Shown here: in pieces, positions 44,112-53,082 of the stretch | Numbering within the stretch: the stretch's first letter is position 1 | Layout: each line of letters begins with the position of its first letter | Program-made: the position numbers and the translations under genes | The notes under the pieces: generated by a model | Told to the model about the DNA's origin: nothing | The model's database searches: none | Seen by the model: only the letters and a program-made list of their open reading frames with translations | DNA from: Reinekea forsetii | GTDB taxonomy: Bacteria > Pseudomonadota > Gammaproteobacteria > Pseudomonadales > Natronospirillaceae | Direction of reading: 5' to 3' | NCBI RefSeq assembly: GCF_002795845.1 | Contig: NZ_CP011797.1 | Location: 2,766,001 to 2,830,000 of the forward strand | Length of the DNA: 64,000 nucleotides

Positions 44112-45616
44112 TGTTAGGAAAAAAACCGTTCGCGCTTGCCCTATTTTGTTATTCACTGCTGTTTGGCCTTGAGGCCCTGGCCGAATCGACCGATGTTCAG
44201 GCGATTCGAATTCAACGTCAGGGGCTGCTGAATCTGATCAGCTATATCGATCAAAAGCCTGACATATTTAATCGATCGAAACTTCTCCCGGTGCTGCTAA
44301 ATCGGGCTGAGAAGCAGACCGTGCTCGATGTCTGGGGGGTTTATCTGGACTATATGGCCACCCTGGGTGTACTGGCCGACAAGAATGAGCTCTATCAGCG
44401 GCAATCTTCGGCCGAGCATGATCGGCGCATGCAAATACACGCCTTCGCCATGACGGCTTATTACCGCTTCGGCTTGGCATTTATCAGTCGCATCGGTCGG
44501 GATCCGGAACTGGTGAAATGGCTCAACCTTGCTCATCCGGATCTGGAGCTGCCCGCCAAGATGTATCAAAAATTCAGCAATCAGGTTTTGAGTGACTGGA
44601 ACACTGTTCGCTTCGATGATCTCACCAGCAGTTTATCGGTCGATGCGCAGTCGTCTTTTGCCGCACAATTTTCCGCCGATCGACTGGCCGTTCGGCAGCA
44701 GAGTCGCACCGGTTTGTTGGTCGCCAACAGCGCCGGCACGGTAAGCCGTTCGCTATTTAGAACCTGGTTCCCAATCCAGCGAGGGGTCGCCAAGGGCATG
44801 GGCAAGGTCAAGGTTTGGCGTATTGGCGAGACACTGATCACGCCCGAGCAAGCCTTAAGCTTCAGCCGAGATTTAGAGCCAGGCGACTTTTATCTGACCC
44901 GCAAGGAATGGCGCCTGACCAATGTCGGCATTCCCGGCTTTTGGACCCACTCGGCAATCTATATCGGCTCGCACGCCGAACGCGAGCAATACTTTGATAC
45001 GCCAGAGGTTAAGCAATGGCTCGCCGAGCAAGGTTTTAACAGTTTCGATGCGCTCTTGCGTGCGACCAGCGAGATCTATGCCCGACATCCAGGGTATGAC
45101 GCCATGGGCGAGGTTCGGGCCATCGAGGCACTGAACGCGGGGGTTATCTTTAATTCCATTGAAACATCGCTGGCAGCCGACGGCGCCGCCATATTCCGCC
45201 CGTTGCTGGGCAAGCTTGAAAAAGCCAAGGCCATCCACAACGCCTTCTATTACACCGGTCAACCCTACGATTTTGATTTCGATTTCGACAGTGACAATGC
45301 CATGGTGTGCAGTGAGCTAATCTTTAAAGCCTATCAGGCGGGCACGACACAAACAGGTGTCGACTTCCCGCTTTACACCGTCGCCGGACGCAAAATGTTG
45401 ACACCTAATGAAATTGCCCAATGGTATGACGCAACGGTAGACACCGCTGAACAGGAGATTGAACTGGTGATGTTTATCGACGGTAATGAAAAGGACCGCG
45501 TCGCCTTTCGGTCCAACTCGGCCGCCTTCAAGGGCTCGTGGCAGCGACCCGACTGGTATCTGTTTAAGCAATCCCCGTCCGCCCTGATCGATGCATTTAC
45601 GACTGAGTCAAACTGA
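44111..45616 (+). CDS. YiiX/YebB-like NlpC/P60 superfamily cysteine hydrolase
   Basis: 501 residues with a signal peptide (about 5-24, FALALFCYSLLFGLEALA), so probably periplasmic. A helical N-terminal half is followed by a permuted NlpC/P60-type (YiiX) fold from about 255. It includes LEPGDFYLTRKEWRLTN, WTHSAIYIGS with the catalytic-type His, and AMVCSELIFKAY with the nucleophile Cys followed by Ser-Glu. Family members act on amide or lipid bonds; the substrate is not known. The GTG start overlaps the sbcB stop (TAGTG), so the pair is coupled. Confidence 0.88.
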   Translation: MLGKKPFALALFCYSLLFGLEALAESTDVQAIRIQRQGLLNLISYIDQKPDIFNRSKLLPVLLNRAEKQTVLDVWGVYLDYMATLGVLADKNELYQRQSSAEHDRRMQIHAFAMTAYYRFGLAFISRIGRDPELVKWLNLAHPDLELPAKMYQKFSNQVLSDWNTVRFDDLTSSLSVDAQSSFAAQFSADRLAVRQQSRTGLLVANSAGTVSRSLFRTWFPIQRGVAKGMGKVKVWRIGETLITPEQALSFSRDLEPGDFYLTRKEWRLTNVGIPGFWTHSAIYIGSHAEREQYFDTPEVKQWLAEQGFNSFDALLRATSEIYARHPGYDAMGEVRAIEALNAGVIFNSIETSLAADGAAIFRPLLGKLEKAKAIHNAFYYTGQPYDFDFDFDSDNAMVCSELIFKAYQAGTTQTGVDFPLYTVAGRKMLTPNEIAQWYDATVDTAEQEIELVMFIDGNEKDRVAFRSNSAAFKGSWQRPDWYLFKQSPSALIDAFTTESN

Positions 45617-45624
45617 GTCGATAC

Positions 45625-46368
45625 TCAGCTTCGGCTTAAAAACCGGGTCACCGCCTGTTTGAAATCGTCACTGGCCAACCGCTTGCGGAACAGTTCGCCT
45701 TCTTCTTCCATGGTTTGCAGGGTTTTCGCCATATAGGTCTGCTTCATTAGGCGCTTGGTGATAATCAAGGATTCCAGCGGCAATTGCGCCAAGGCCTGTG
45801 CCTGATGAACGGCGGCACTGAAAAACTGCTCATCATTATAAACCCCGTTGATTAGACCGGCGGCCTTGGCTTCCTGACCATCGAAGGTCTTGCCGGTTAA
45901 CAGCCACTCCGCGGCCTTGGCATGACCGACGCGCAGCGGCAACAGGTAAGACGAGGCAAATTCTGGCACCAAACCCAGCTTCACGAAGGGTAATTGAAAC
46001 AGCGCGCTCTCGCCGGAAAAAACCAGGTCGCAGTGCAGCAACAGGGTGGTGCCAATGCCAATGGCCGGGCCATTGACCGCGGCGACCAGCGGCTTGGGAA
46101 AGTCAGCCACGGTCTGCAGAAACCGAAACACCGCCGACTCATCATCCACCGGCGGATTATCGAGGAAGTCTTGTAAGTCGTTGCCGGCGGTAAAACAGGA
46201 CTTCTGACCGGTAATCAGAATCACGGCGACCTCCGAGTTACTGCGCGCACCGATAAAGATATCGCCCAAGCGACGGTACATCTGCTCGGTAATGGCATTC
46301 TTTTTTTCAGGCCGATTAAATTGGACTTCCAGTACACCGTTGTTGAGACGCGTTTCTATTTCAGACAT
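45625..46368 (-). CDS. Enoyl-CoA hydratase/isomerase family protein
   Basis: A 247-residue crotonase-fold enzyme. The oxyanion-hole segments are TAGNDLQDFL (about 63) and VNGPAIGIGTTLLLHCD (about 100). In the second active-site stretch (LPFVKLGLVPEFASSYLLP) the Glu of the mechanism is in the usual place (PEFASS). Isomerase or hydratase activity cannot be decided. The start at 46368 has AAGGTG upstream. It is convergent with the YiiX-like gene. Confidence 0.9.
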   Translation of the reverse strand: MSEIETRLNNGVLEVQFNRPEKKNAITEQMYRRLGDIFIGARSNSEVAVILITGQKSCFTAGNDLQDFLDNPPVDDESAVFRFLQTVADFPKPLVAAVNGPAIGIGTTLLLHCDLVFSGESALFQLPFVKLGLVPEFASSYLLPLRVGHAKAAEWLLTGKTFDGQEAKAAGLINGVYNDEQFFSAAVHQAQALAQLPLESLIITKRLMKQTYMAKTLQTMEEEGELFRKRLASDDFKQAVTRFLSRS

Positions 46369-46628
46369 GTGGCCCACCTTTGATGATAAATGGTTTTGAG
46401 GACAAACGGTTTAATGATATAGAGTTTTAATGGCTAACAATCATGACTCGCAGCAGTAGGACGTTATCTCTAATTTAAACGAGCGTTTGAATTTTGCAAG
46501 CTTATCTCGATGCTGGGCGGCAAACCTGTGCAACTTTAGTCTGGGAACAGCCTCCACCCTGATATTTGTTGTACACTTCCAGCCAATAATAATACCGAGG
46601 CGCCACCTCGATCCTGATGGAGAGCAGT

Positions 46629-48143
46629 ATGACTCTGATAAAACAAGCCGATATAATCCAAAGTGTTGCCGATGCCTTACAGTATATATCCTATTATCAT
46701 CCCAAGGATTTTATTCAGGCCATGCACCAGGCCTACGAACGTGAAGAATCCCCTGCCGCACGGGATGCCATTGCCCAAATACTAATCAACAGTCGAATGT
46801 GTGCCGAAGGCCACCGGCCAATTTGCCAAGATACTGGCATTGTGACAGTCTTTGTTGAGGTCGGCATGAGTGTGGTCTTTGGCGATGCGACCATGAGCCT
46901 CGAAGACATGATCAATCAAGGCGTGCGCGAGGCCTATGCCCTGCCCGACAATGTCCTGCGTGCCTCGATCTTGGCCGACCCGGACGGTGCTCGAACCAAC
47001 ACCAAAGACAATACCCCCGCGGTCATCCATACCCGCTTAGTGCCCGGCACTACCATCGATATTCAGGTCGCGGCCAAGGGCGGCGGCAGTGAGGCCAAGG
47101 CTAAATTTGCCATGCTGAATCCATCCGACTCGGTGGTCGACTGGGTCCTGAAGATGATCCCAGAAATGGGGGCCGGCTGGTGCCCGCCGGGCATGATCGG
47201 TATCGGCATTGGCGGTACCGCTGAAAAGGCCATGATACTGGCCAAAGAAAGTCTGATGGCGCCAATCGATATTCAAGATTTACAGGCCAAGGGGGCGAGT
47301 AATAGGGCCGAGGAACTGCGCCTGGAGTTGTTTGATAAGATTAACAAGTTGGGCATCGGTGCCCAGGGTTTAGGCGGCCTGACTACAGTATTGGATGTTA
47401 AGGTACTGGATGCGCCCACCCACGCGGCCAATAAGCCGGTTGCGATCATCCCCAACTGTGCCGCCACGCGCCACGCTCATTTCACGCTCGACGGCAGCGG
47501 CATCGCCGATTTGCCCGTGCCAACACTCGCCGACTGGCCGGCCATCGTTTGGGAAGCCGGTCCATCGGCACGCCGAGTCAACCTCGACACCCTGACCAAG
47601 GCCGAGACGCAAACCTGGCAGCCTGGTGAAACCCTGCTCTTATCGGGCAAGATGTATACCGGTCGCGATGCCGCGCACAAACGCATGGTCGATATGATCA
47701 ACAAAGGCGAACCGCTGCCAATCGACCTGACCAACAAGGTGATTTATTACGTCGGCCCGGTGGATCCGGTGCGCGAAGAGGCGGTCGGTCCCGCCGGCCC
47801 AACGACGGCGACCCGCATGGACAAGTTCACCGATACGGTACTGGAGCATACCGGCCTAATTGCAATGGTCGGCAAGGCTGAACGCGGACCGATCGGCATC
47901 GAGGCGATCAAGAAGCATAAGGCGACCTATCTGATGGCCGTTGGCGGTGCCGCCTATCTAGTCTCGAAGGCAATCCGCAGCGCCAAGGTGGTGGCCTTTG
48001 CCGATTTGGGCATGGAAGCGATCTACGAATTTGTGCTCGAAGAAATGCCGGTCACCGTTGCAGTGGACTGCAATGGCGTATCGGTACACAGCACCGGGCC
48101 ACAGGAATGGGCCGCAAAGATTGCGGCAAAAGAAATCGTTTAG
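46629..48143 (+). CDS. fumA: Class I fumarate hydratase (iron-sulfur)
   Basis: A 504-residue single-chain class I fumarase converting fumarate to malate in the TCA cycle with a 4Fe-4S cluster. Candidate cluster cysteines are in PICQDTG (about 75), GAGWCPPGMIG (about 185) and IPNCAATRHAHF (about 280). The C-terminal beta half begins near 320 and has the motif YYVGPVDPVREEAVGPAGPTTATRMD. Oxygen-sensitive class I type. The ATG at 46629 follows GGAGAGCAGT. Monocistronic. Confidence 0.93.
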   Translation: MTLIKQADIIQSVADALQYISYYHPKDFIQAMHQAYEREESPAARDAIAQILINSRMCAEGHRPICQDTGIVTVFVEVGMSVVFGDATMSLEDMINQGVREAYALPDNVLRASILADPDGARTNTKDNTPAVIHTRLVPGTTIDIQVAAKGGGSEAKAKFAMLNPSDSVVDWVLKMIPEMGAGWCPPGMIGIGIGGTAEKAMILAKESLMAPIDIQDLQAKGASNRAEELRLELFDKINKLGIGAQGLGGLTTVLDVKVLDAPTHAANKPVAIIPNCAATRHAHFTLDGSGIADLPVPTLADWPAIVWEAGPSARRVNLDTLTKAETQTWQPGETLLLSGKMYTGRDAAHKRMVDMINKGEPLPIDLTNKVIYYVGPVDPVREEAVGPAGPTTATRMDKFTDTVLEHTGLIAMVGKAERGPIGIEAIKKHKATYLMAVGGAAYLVSKAIRSAKVVAFADLGMEAIYEFVLEEMPVTVAVDCNGVSVHSTGPQEWAAKIAAKEIV

Positions 48144-48221
48144 GCCGCTGCTTGGTAACCACAGGGCCGTCCTGCTGCCAAAGGCAATAGGGCGGCCTTG
48201 CCAAGGGGCTTGCGCTAAGCC

Positions 48222-48686
48222 CTAGTGCAGCCTGTCGTCGAAATCTTCGACAGGATCATCCAGCTCGTTGTGCACCATTAGGACGTCCATATCGGTTAAT
48301 TGATCGTAGATGGCATCCATTTCGGTCAACAACATATCCAGCCAATCCTTAAACATCGGCGCGCTCAGATGCTTCAGCGGTATCGCTAGAGTCAGCAGCA
48401 TGCGCGGCACGTCCTCATCATCCATGGAAATCATCACCTTCAGCAGACTGAAGTCATAATTCATAAAATGCACGGCGCCTTGCAGTGGTAACACCGCTGA
48501 CGGTCGAATGGCAATCTCGGTCAGCACCGAGCAGCGATCGGACTCGACGAAACAACGCGCTTCGAGCACTCCCGGCCGACCTTCCCACACCGGCAAATGT
48601 ATCCCTTCACAGTCTGAACAGACGTAGGCTTCCAATGAGCAAGCCTCTATCCAGCTTTGTACTTGATCACGCGATAAGGCTTTCAT
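48222..48686 (-). CDS. YbjN-like domain protein
   Basis: 154 residues. The pattern fits the YbjN / type III secretion chaperone-like fold: an early helix, CEGIHLPVWEG, a central beta region (EARCFVESDRCSVLTEIAI), then FSLLKVMISMDDEDVPRMLLTLAIPL and a C-terminal helix ending in an acidic tail (ELDDPVEDFDD). No catalytic motif. The start at 48686 is chosen for GAGGACCGC before ATG; longer starts lack a ribosome site. Function unknown. Confidence 0.72.
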   Translation of the reverse strand: MKALSRDQVQSWIEACSLEAYVCSDCEGIHLPVWEGRPGVLEARCFVESDRCSVLTEIAIRPSAVLPLQGAVHFMNYDFSLLKVMISMDDEDVPRMLLTLAIPLKHLSAPMFKDWLDMLLTEMDAIYDQLTDMDVLMVHNELDDPVEDFDDRLH

Positions 48687-48846
48687 GCGGTCCTCAACAA
48701 TGAGACTCAATAAAACAGCGACAGATTGTAGTGGGTTCTGGGCGAGTTTGCACTGCGCCGAGCGGCCATTATCGCGACAAGACTCGAAATGCACCCGACT
48801 TTAGCGTTATGCTAGTGCCTTTGCGATTCAATCCCCTGGAGTCATC

Positions 48847-50031
48847 ATGTTTGAACAGATTCAGGCCCCCTCGGCCGACCCGATTTTATCGTTAATCAGC
48901 GAATTTAAGAATGATGCACGGACCGATAAAATTGATCTGGGCATCGGTGTCTATCGCAACGATAAGGGCATCACACCGATCATGGCTGCCGTGGCACAGG
49001 CCGAACAGACTCTGCTGAAAACGGAATCCACCAAGGCCTATCAAGGATTGGTCGGCGATGAAAACTTTAACCTGGCCATCCAGTCTCTGCTCTTGGGTGG
49101 CACTTCGGCGATGGCCCGCGCCAGCACCCTGCAAACGCCGGGTGCCAGCGGTGCCTTGCGCAATCTGGCCGATCTGCTCGCCTTTGCACGGCCCAATGCC
49201 ACCGTCTGGATCAGCAACCCCAGCTACATCAATCATCGCCCTATTATGCTTCGTGCCGGTTTGGCCGTGCAGGAATACGCTTATCTGAACCCGGTGACCA
49301 AGGCAGTGGATGAAACCGCGATGCTGGCCCAAGTGGCCCAATTGGGACCCGACGATGTCCTGCTGTTACACGGCTGCTGCCATAATCCAAGTGGCGCCGA
49401 TCTGAGCCTAGCGGCTTGGCAGCGGATCGCCGAGTTGGCTCAGCAACGCGGTTTTCTACCCTTTGTCGATATTGCCTATCAGGGTTTGGGCGACGGCCTC
49501 GAAGCTGATGCCCAGGGCCTGCGGCTATTGGCCAACGCCGTGCCAGAGCTGATGATCTCTACCTCCTGCTCGAAAAACTTTGGCCTCTATCGGGAACGCA
49601 CCGGTGCTGCCATCCTGGTCGGCGAGGATGCCAGCCATGCGCATAATGGCCGCGCGAAGATGTGTGAATTGGCGCGCGGCAGCTATTCGATGCCGCCCTC
49701 GCATGGCGCTGCGATCGTCAGTACCATTTTGGCCGATGATCAACTCAATGGCCTCTGGCGGGCCGAACTCGACACCATGAACCTGCGCATCAACGGCTTA
49801 CGTTCGGCTCTGGTCGAGGGTTTCCGCATTGCCACCCAAGGCGAAGACTATGACTACTTTGGTCACCACAAGGGCATGTTCAGCCTGACCGGGCTCAGTG
49901 ATGCCAAGATCGCTCGCCTCAAGGCGGACTACGGCATCTATATCGTTAGCGGTGGCCGCGTCAATATTGCTGGCCTGCAGCTCAACGAGGTTGATGCGTT
50001 GGTCGCGGCCGTTGTCGCGGTCAATCGTTAG
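48847..50031 (+). CDS. Aromatic amino acid/aspartate aminotransferase (TyrB/AspC type)
   Basis: A 394-residue fold-type I PLP enzyme. The N-terminus MFEQIQAPSADPILSLISEF is that of AspC/TyrB. The PLP lysine is in SCSKNFGLYRERTGA (about residue 245), and substrate and cofactor residues appear in HGCCHNPSGAD and DIAYQGLG. It transfers the amino group of aspartate or aromatic amino acids to 2-oxoglutarate. Which substrate dominates cannot be told from sequence. GGAGTCATC precedes the ATG. Confidence 0.95.
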   Translation: MFEQIQAPSADPILSLISEFKNDARTDKIDLGIGVYRNDKGITPIMAAVAQAEQTLLKTESTKAYQGLVGDENFNLAIQSLLLGGTSAMARASTLQTPGASGALRNLADLLAFARPNATVWISNPSYINHRPIMLRAGLAVQEYAYLNPVTKAVDETAMLAQVAQLGPDDVLLLHGCCHNPSGADLSLAAWQRIAELAQQRGFLPFVDIAYQGLGDGLEADAQGLRLLANAVPELMISTSCSKNFGLYRERTGAAILVGEDASHAHNGRAKMCELARGSYSMPPSHGAAIVSTILADDQLNGLWRAELDTMNLRINGLRSALVEGFRIATQGEDYDYFGHHKGMFSLTGLSDAKIARLKADYGIYIVSGGRVNIAGLQLNEVDALVAAVVAVNR

Positions 50032-50099
50032 GCCTGAGTCCATGTGCTCGACTGACCATCACCCAGTGCCGGACCGGCCGCCGACGTCGGTAAACCGCC

Positions 50100-51008
50100 T
50101 TGCTTAGGCTGCTGCGCCCGGGTCACCTCTTGGTGATTCTGGTGCTGGCGGTGACGCCACTGTTTTTTATCGGTGGGCCGAGCGCCGTTGCCTTGCCTTT
50201 TATCCGCTATGGCTGGAATCTCGGCCATATAGGCTTCTTTTTCCTGGCCACCGGCCTCTATTGCTCATTCCGGCCCATCACCCGTTGGCCACAGGTCGCC
50301 CTGGTCCTGGCGAGCATCTTCATTCTGAGTTTGCTGCTTGAGCTAATTCAACATCAGGTCGGGCGGGATTTCAGTAGTCGGGATATGCTGCGCAACCTGG
50401 TTGGTGCCACTCTGGCACTGTTTTGGCGCGCGCGAGCGCACCTACATCCTAGCCTGATCAGTTTTGCGATCCTACTACTGCTGCTCGATCTGAGTGGCTT
50501 CGCCTGGACGGCACAGCAGGATCTGCGGCGGCAAAACCGAGCGCCTCTTATTGAGAATTTCGAACAGGGAGACTCACTGGCCCATTGGCATGGGATGACT
50601 GAAATCAGTCCCGATCGAGTGTCGGAAGGTCGCTTCGCCGGCCAGGCGCGACTCAAGGCTGGCCATTTTTCAGGCGTAAGCCTCGCGCCAACGTTGGCCG
50701 ACTGGCGCGGTTACCAGCAGTTGCAACTGCAGGCACACAATCCCAGCAGCAGGGTGCAGGTGTTGACCGTTCGCATCAATGACCGAGCCCATGAATTGTC
50801 GGCTCAACTGTATTCGGATCGCTATAATCAGAGCTTCGAACTGACGCCGGGCTGGAACCACATTAGGGTGCCCTTGGCGGCGGTCCAATCGGCGCCGGCT
50901 GGGCGTGCGATGGCGATGGACGGTATATATCGCCTGGGTCTGTTTTTTGCCCAACTCGACGCGCCGCTGCTGTTAACCTTGGATGATATCCGCCTAACTT
51001 CAGACTAA
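50100..51008 (+). CDS. VanZ-like membrane protein with C-terminal carbohydrate-binding-like domain
   Basis: 302 residues. The first 140 form a VanZ-like membrane domain (four hydrophobic segments; LELIQHQVGRDFSSRDMLRNLVGA matches the conserved LxxxQ...R...D...N.G pattern). Residues about 150-300 form a soluble beta-rich part (ENFEQGDSLAHWHG; GWNHIRVPLA; LTLDDIRL) of the CIA30/CBM type, probably periplasmic. The start is uncertain: TTG at 50100 is the first in-frame candidate and has no clear ribosome site. The 3' end overlaps hisI on the other strand by nine bases. Confidence 0.78.
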   Translation: MLRLLRPGHLLVILVLAVTPLFFIGGPSAVALPFIRYGWNLGHIGFFFLATGLYCSFRPITRWPQVALVLASIFILSLLLELIQHQVGRDFSSRDMLRNLVGATLALFWRARAHLHPSLISFAILLLLLDLSGFAWTAQQDLRRQNRAPLIENFEQGDSLAHWHGMTEISPDRVSEGRFAGQARLKAGHFSGVSLAPTLADWRGYQQLQLQAHNPSSRVQVLTVRINDRAHELSAQLYSDRYNQSFELTPGWNHIRVPLAAVQSAPAGRAMAMDGIYRLGLFFAQLDAPLLLTLDDIRLTSD

Positions 51009-51413
51009 ACCCGAGTCGACATCATTGAGCACGGTCACCGCATCGGCCTGGGCTTCGAAGAAGAAGCAATTGCGCCTATTGGTGTGACAGGCTGGGCCCT
51101 GTTGATCGACCAGCAGCAACAAGGTATCGCCATCACAATCGGCACGCAGCGCCACCAGTTGCTGTCGGTGACCCGAGCTTTCGCCCTTGCGCCAATAGGT
51201 TTGGCGCGAGCGCGACCAATAACAGACCTGACCGGTGGCCAGGGTTTCGCTAATCGACGCCAGATTCATCCAGGCCATCATCAGCACCTCGCCACTATCG
51301 TGCTGTTGGGCGATCGCTGGGATCAAGCCATCGGCATTGAACTTCAGTGCCTCGATAAACGCCTGTTTATCGATTTGTGTCTGGGCGGGCGCCCGTTCCC
51401 ATTGTTTAAACAT
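51000..51413 (-). CDS. hisI: Phosphoribosyl-AMP cyclohydrolase
   Basis: A 137-residue cytosolic enzyme that opens the adenine ring of phosphoribosyl-AMP in histidine synthesis. Motifs include VLMMAWMN, TYWRKGESSGHRQ, the metal-binding RADCDGDT, and ACHTNRRNCFF with the zinc cysteines. It is monofunctional; no HisE fusion, and hisE is not adjacent. TGAGGTCAAC precedes the ATG. It follows the AEC transporter on the same strand, 7 bp apart. Confidence 0.95.
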   Translation of the reverse strand: MFKQWERAPAQTQIDKQAFIEALKFNADGLIPAIAQQHDSGEVLMMAWMNLASISETLATGQVCYWSRSRQTYWRKGESSGHRQQLVALRADCDGDTLLLLVDQQGPACHTNRRNCFFFEAQADAVTVLNDVDSGLV

Positions 51414-51420
51414 GTTGACC

Positions 51421-52293
51421 TCAGAGAATGAAAAATAAAACCAGCGGAATAACCGCTAGGCTACCAACATTGGCGAACAGCACAATGGCCGCGACCTTAT
51501 CAGGTTGTTGCTGGTATTTGTCGGCCAAGAGGAAGTTCAGGATCGCCGGCGGCAGGGCGGCGAACAACCAAACCATTTTCTCCAGCGTATCGGGTAGCTC
51601 AACCCAATGAATAAAGAGCGCCGCCGAGGTCAGGCCCAACACCGGCGCCGCGATCGCGCCGGCCAACCCGATGCGCCAGCCGTGAAAATCCAAGTTCACC
51701 AACCGGACGCCTAGGGCAAAGAGCATCAAGGGTACGGCGACATCGCCGAGCATGCTCAGGCCGGTGACCAACCAGGGCGGTAAACTGATCTTTAACACCG
51801 AAAGGCTAATGCCGATCAACGACGCGATAATGATCGGCTGTTTCAAAAAGCTGAGTGAGCGCTTCTTCGGACTGAGGAGCCAAATCCCAACGCTAAAATG
51901 CAGGATGTTTTCCAAGATAAAGAGGATCAGGATGGCTGGCAAATACTCTTCGCCAAAGGTCAAGACCAGTAAGGGTATGCCCAAGTTACCACTGTTCTTG
52001 AACATCATCGGTAGTGCAAAGGTCTTCCATTCGACGTTCAAGAAACGATAGAACAACAACACGAACAGACCCGGCAACAGGGTAATGACGGTGCCCATCA
52101 GAATCAGTCCGCCATAGTCTGAAATATCGACCGGCGCGCTGGCGAAGACGCTGAGGATCAAAATGGGCACAAACACATCCAAATTAATGGTGTTCGCCGC
52201 TTCCATATTGGGCTTTTTAAAACGGCTGTAAAAAAATCCCGCCAACACCACAAAACAGATCGGCGCGACGATTTCAAAGATACGGTATGCCAT
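51421..52293 (-). CDS. AEC family transporter
   Basis: A 290-residue inner-membrane carrier of the auxin efflux carrier family, with about 10 hydrophobic segments. The typical motif NSGNLGIPLLVL occurs near residue 100, and DVAVPLMLFALGVRL near 195. The family exports or exchanges small organic acids; the substrate is unknown. Upstream of hisI in the same direction. Confidence 0.88.
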   Translation of the reverse strand: MAYRIFEIVAPICFVVLAGFFYSRFKKPNMEAANTINLDVFVPILILSVFASAPVDISDYGGLILMGTVITLLPGLFVLLFYRFLNVEWKTFALPMMFKNSGNLGIPLLVLTFGEEYLPAILILFILENILHFSVGIWLLSPKKRSLSFLKQPIIIASLIGISLSVLKISLPPWLVTGLSMLGDVAVPLMLFALGVRLVNLDFHGWRIGLAGAIAAPVLGLTSAALFIHWVELPDTLEKMVWLFAALPPAILNFLLADKYQQQPDKVAAIVLFANVGSLAVIPLVLFFIL

Positions 52294-52391
52294 AAAGAAG
52301 CCTAGTTACGAGTGGCGCAGATCCTACTCTTTTTGATTACAGAAAACTCGACCCTACGACGATAGTATGGCAAGGGCAGTGCCGCCAAACG

Positions 52392-52982
52392 CTAGGCTTG
52401 AGCACTGTCGGCTTTTACCATGGCGTGTAAACTGAGCCACCAAAGCCAACAGAATAGTAACTCATAAATGCGCTGCCACAGGCCCGGTGATGCTTGAAAG
52501 ACGAAGGCATCCAATTGCAGCACGGCAAACACCAGCAGCAACAGGGCGGCTAGATGGCGAATTTGCCGCTCCGGCTTGCCCCACAGCAGACGACCGGCAA
52601 ATACCGCGGGCCCGCAATACAACAACCACAGCACGCTGCTGTGCACCATCTGACTTACGGATGCACCGGGCAGGCAGCCGTTATCACAGGGGAAAAGCAT
52701 GCTAAATAAATAGCTGGCGGCGAAGCCGATAGCCGAAAAACGCAACCAGCTATCCAGCGACCGCGGCTCTATGAAGCGCCGGGTGCTATCGACCGCACCC
52801 ATCCAAAAAATACCCAAGAGCAAGAAAAGACCATTGGCCAACGCTTGATGGCTGGCATTTTCGCTATTCAACAGACCAATAAGGTCACCGGACTGGACAT
52901 TGGTATCCAGGGCGGTAAGCAGGCTGATACCGGCCAGACTGAGGCCAATGGCAATAAGGGACAGAATTTGAGGTGCGCGCAT
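52392..52982 (-). CDS. DUF998 family membrane protein
   Basis: A 196-residue protein with six hydrophobic segments and the family-type central motif GFAASYLFSMLFPCDNGC followed by QMVHSSVLWLLY. Function unknown. The chosen start (MRAPQILSLI) puts the first helix at the N-terminus; an ATG 39 bp upstream (53021) is also open. Lies between the AEC and aminotransferase genes, all on the minus strand. Confidence 0.75.
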   Translation of the reverse strand: MRAPQILSLIAIGLSLAGISLLTALDTNVQSGDLIGLLNSENASHQALANGLFLLLGIFWMGAVDSTRRFIEPRSLDSWLRFSAIGFAASYLFSMLFPCDNGCLPGASVSQMVHSSVLWLLYCGPAVFAGRLLWGKPERQIRHLAALLLLVFAVLQLDAFVFQASPGLWQRIYELLFCWLWWLSLHAMVKADSAQA

Positions 52983-53082
52983 CGTAAACTCGACTGCTAA
53001 TGAGCCGCCAATTGTGCCCATAAAACGACGCTTCTGCCACGCTCGCGTGATTTATCGCGCAACCGAGCCCCCGGGCGGGCGA

